Positions 4,763-6,315 of a DNA stretch of 6,315 nt are shown here, piece by piece. Positions within the stretch are counted from its first letter, which is position 1. Each line of letters begins with the position of its first letter. Both the position numbers and the translations under genes were made by a program. Source of the DNA: Bacteroidota bacterium (GTDB lineage Bacteria > Bacteroidota > Ignavibacteria > SZUA-365); NCBI GenBank assembly GCA_018224345.1, contig JAGTUW010000152.1, positions 1 through 6,315 on the forward strand, given 5' to 3'. The notes beneath the pieces are model-generated. The model saw nothing but the letters and a program-made list of their open reading frames with translations, made no database searches and was not told the origin of the DNA.

Positions 4763-6315
4763 GCCCGTGTCAGAGGTTTGTACTTGATACGGTGGGGTCG
4801 GTCGGCCTCGATGCCGAGCCGCTCCTTTCGGTTGTCTTCGTACAACCTGTAATTCCCGTCGAACCATACGACGCGGCTGTCTCCCTCGAAGGCCAGAATA
4901 TGCGTCGCGATACGATCCAGGAACCAGCGATCGTGGGAAATGACGACGGCACAACCCGCGAAATTCTGCAGAGCGATTTCCAGTGCGCGCAACGTGTTGA
5001 CGTCGAGATCGTTCGTGGGTTCGTCAAGAAGCAACAGATTGGCGCCCTCGCGCAGGGTTTTGGCGAGATGCACGCGATTGCGTTCTCCACCCGAGAGCAT
5101 GCCGACGTGTTTCTGCTGGTCGGACCCGCTGAAGTTGAAGCGCGCAACATAGGTGCGGGAATTCACTTCGCGTTCGCCCAGTTTCATTGTTTCTTCACCA
5201 CCGGATATCTCCTCCCAGATCGTCCGTTCCGGGTCCAGAGGACGTTTCTGATCCACATATCCCAATTGCACGGTCTGTCCGATCCTGATATCCCCGGCAT
5301 CGGGTTGTTCATCGCCGGTGATGAGGCGGAAGAGCGTGGTTTTTCCGGCGCCGTTCGGACCGATCACTCCCACGATGCCGCCCGGCGGGAGAGAGAAGGT
5401 CAGATCCTCGAACAGCAGTTTGTCGTCATAACCTTTGGCGAGGCCTTCCACCTCGACGACGACATCGCCGAGACGCGGTCCGGTAGGAATGAAAATTTCA
5501 ATTTCCTCGCGTGCACGTTCATGTTCTTCATCCAGCATTTTCTCATAGGCAGCGATACGGGCTTTGCTCTTGCCGTGTTGTCCCCTGGGATTCATCCGCA
5601 CCCATGCGAGTTCCTCGGCCAGGGCGCGTTGCCGCTTGCTCTCCTGTTTTTCCTCGACTGCGAGGCGGGCCTGTTTCTGTTCAAGCCAGGCGGTATAGTT
5701 GCCTTTGAAAGGAATACCTTCACCGCGGTCGAGTTCGAGAATCCATCCGGCAACATTGTCGAGAAAGTAGCGATCATGCGTCACGGCAATGACCGTACCC
5801 TCGTAGCGCGCGAGATGCTGCTCCAGCCAGGCCACGGATTCCGCATCGAGATGGTTCGTCGGCTCATCGAGCAGCAGCACATCCGGTTTTTGAAGCAGAA
5901 GGCGACAGAGCGCCACACGTCGCAGCTCTCCACCGGAGAGGATGCGAACCGGTGTCTCCGGCGAGGGACAGCGGAGGGCATCCATAGCCATTTCCAGCCG
6001 GCTGTCCAGATCCCAGGCGTCGAGCTGTTCGATACGCTCCTGAAGTTTCCCCTGTTTCTCCAGCAGTGCATCGTAATCTGCATCCGGGTCTGCAAAAGCG
6101 GCACTGATGGCCTCGTATTCGCGAAGCAGGTTCACTGTCTCCTGCACGCCTTCCTCGACGATTTCGCGCACGGTTTTTTCCGGATCGAGCTGTGGCTCCT
6201 GCGGCATCAGGCCGAAACTGATATCCTTGTTCGCCGTGACTTCGCCGAGAATATCCTCATCCTCGCCTGCGATAATTCGTAACAGTGTCGATTTGCCGGA
6301 ACCGTTGAGACCGAG
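4759..6315 (-). CDS. ettA: EttA, ABC-F energy-dependent translational throttle protein (5' end missing)
   Basis: This is a cytoplasmic ABC-F ATPase that binds the ribosomal E site and gates the first elongation steps according to ATP/ADP ratio. The window holds 518 residues; comparison with the ~555-residue E. coli protein suggests about 37 N-terminal residues lie beyond the edge. In-window numbering: first P-loop GLNGSGKST (2-10); arm domain (~75-118); signature LSGGE (126-130); Walker B LLLDEPTNHLD (147-157, catalytic Glu151); H-loop His180; a charged inter-domain tether (~213-270); second P-loop GPNGAGKTT (319-327); signature LSGGE (407-411); Walker B LLLDEPTND (428-436, Glu432); H-loop His461. 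WLEQ, RGEGIPFKGNY, FIPTGPRLGD, RFNFSG and the C-terminal RIKYK distinguish EttA from Uup and other ABC-F proteins. Both ATPase sites look intact. Its stop overlaps the tlpA GTG start, so both form one operon convergent with gatE-gatD. Confidence 0.96.
   Translation of the reverse strand, partial: LGLNGSGKSTLLRIIAGEDEDILGEVTANKDISFGLMPQEPQLDPEKTVREIVEEGVQETVNLLREYEAISAAFADPDADYDALLEKQGKLQERIEQLDAWDLDSRLEMAMDALRCPSPETPVRILSGGELRRVALCRLLLQKPDVLLLDEPTNHLDAESVAWLEQHLARYEGTVIAVTHDRYFLDNVAGWILELDRGEGIPFKGNYTAWLEQKQARLAVEEKQESKRQRALAEELAWVRMNPRGQHGKSKARIAAYEKMLDEEHERAREEIEIFIPTGPRLGDVVVEVEGLAKGYDDKLLFEDLTFSLPPGGIVGVIGPNGAGKTTLFRLITGDEQPDAGDIRIGQTVQLGYVDQKRPLDPERTIWEEISGGEETMKLGEREVNSRTYVARFNFSGSDQQKHVGMLSGGERNRVHLAKTLREGANLLLLDEPTNDLDVNTLRALEIALQNFAGCAVVISHDRWFLDRIATHILAFEGDSRVVWFDGNYRLYEDNRKERLGIEADRPHRIKYKPLTRA

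Noticed and set aside
4050..4852. Overlapping plus-strand frames running from the repeat into tlpA
   Set aside because: They are antisense to tlpA and ettA, or span repeat sequence, and show no domain. The tlpA reading frame with signal peptide and WCKPC explains the region.
4741..6282. A 513-codon open frame on the plus strand opposite ettA
   Set aside because: The opposite strand encodes an unmistakable EttA with every ABC-F motif. The plus-strand product has no recognised domain, and its openness follows from the codon bias of ettA.

Overview
The window (about 57-58 % GC by eye) reads as a chromosomal segment of a bacterium. Three of its five genes are ordinary bacterial ones: a pirin-family protein, a TlpA-type secreted thioredoxin, and the ABC-F translation factor EttA. 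Clear Shine-Dalgarno sequences (a full AAGGAGGTGA before gatD, AGGA before the pirin gene) support this. The lineage cannot be fixed from the sequence. One weak TTTG / TAnnTTT-like promoter and the style of an intergenic repeat would fit the Bacteroidota/Chlorobi/Ignavibacteria neighbourhood, but that is only a guess.

Layout: (1) 1-193, minus strand: N-terminal end of a pirin-family gene running off the left edge. (2) 194-539: divergent non-coding gap holding the regulatory DNA of the pirin gene and the gatE operon. (3) 540-3850, plus strand: a two-gene operon gatE-gatD overlapping by ATGA and closed by a strong rho-independent terminator at 3884-3924. (4) 3925-4252: non-coding gap between convergent operons, with a degenerate repeat ended by a 10-bp inverted repeat and a GC-rich dyad. 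(5) 4253-6315, minus strand: ettA (its first ~37 codons lie beyond the right edge) followed by tlpA, overlapping by GTGA.

The notable content is the gatE-gatD pair. These encode both subunits of the GatDE glutamyl-tRNA(Gln) amidotransferase, the indirect Gln-tRNA(Gln) route classically described as restricted to archaea; bacteria normally use GatCAB or GlnRS. Both proteins look full length. GatD keeps all four asparaginase-type catalytic residues, and GatE keeps the kinase/cradle motifs, a GAD-like insert and the helical tail. In this setting GatD would release ammonia from glutamine, and GatE would activate Glu on misacylated Glu-tRNA(Gln) and amidate it. EttA, across the convergent gap, also acts in translation (ATP-dependent gating of the 70S ribosome), but no functional link between the operons can be shown. 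I see no tRNA, rRNA, CRISPR array, intact insertion sequence or phage gene. I see no wholly undescribed system; the unusual point is an archaeal-type amidotransferase in a bacterial neighbourhood.
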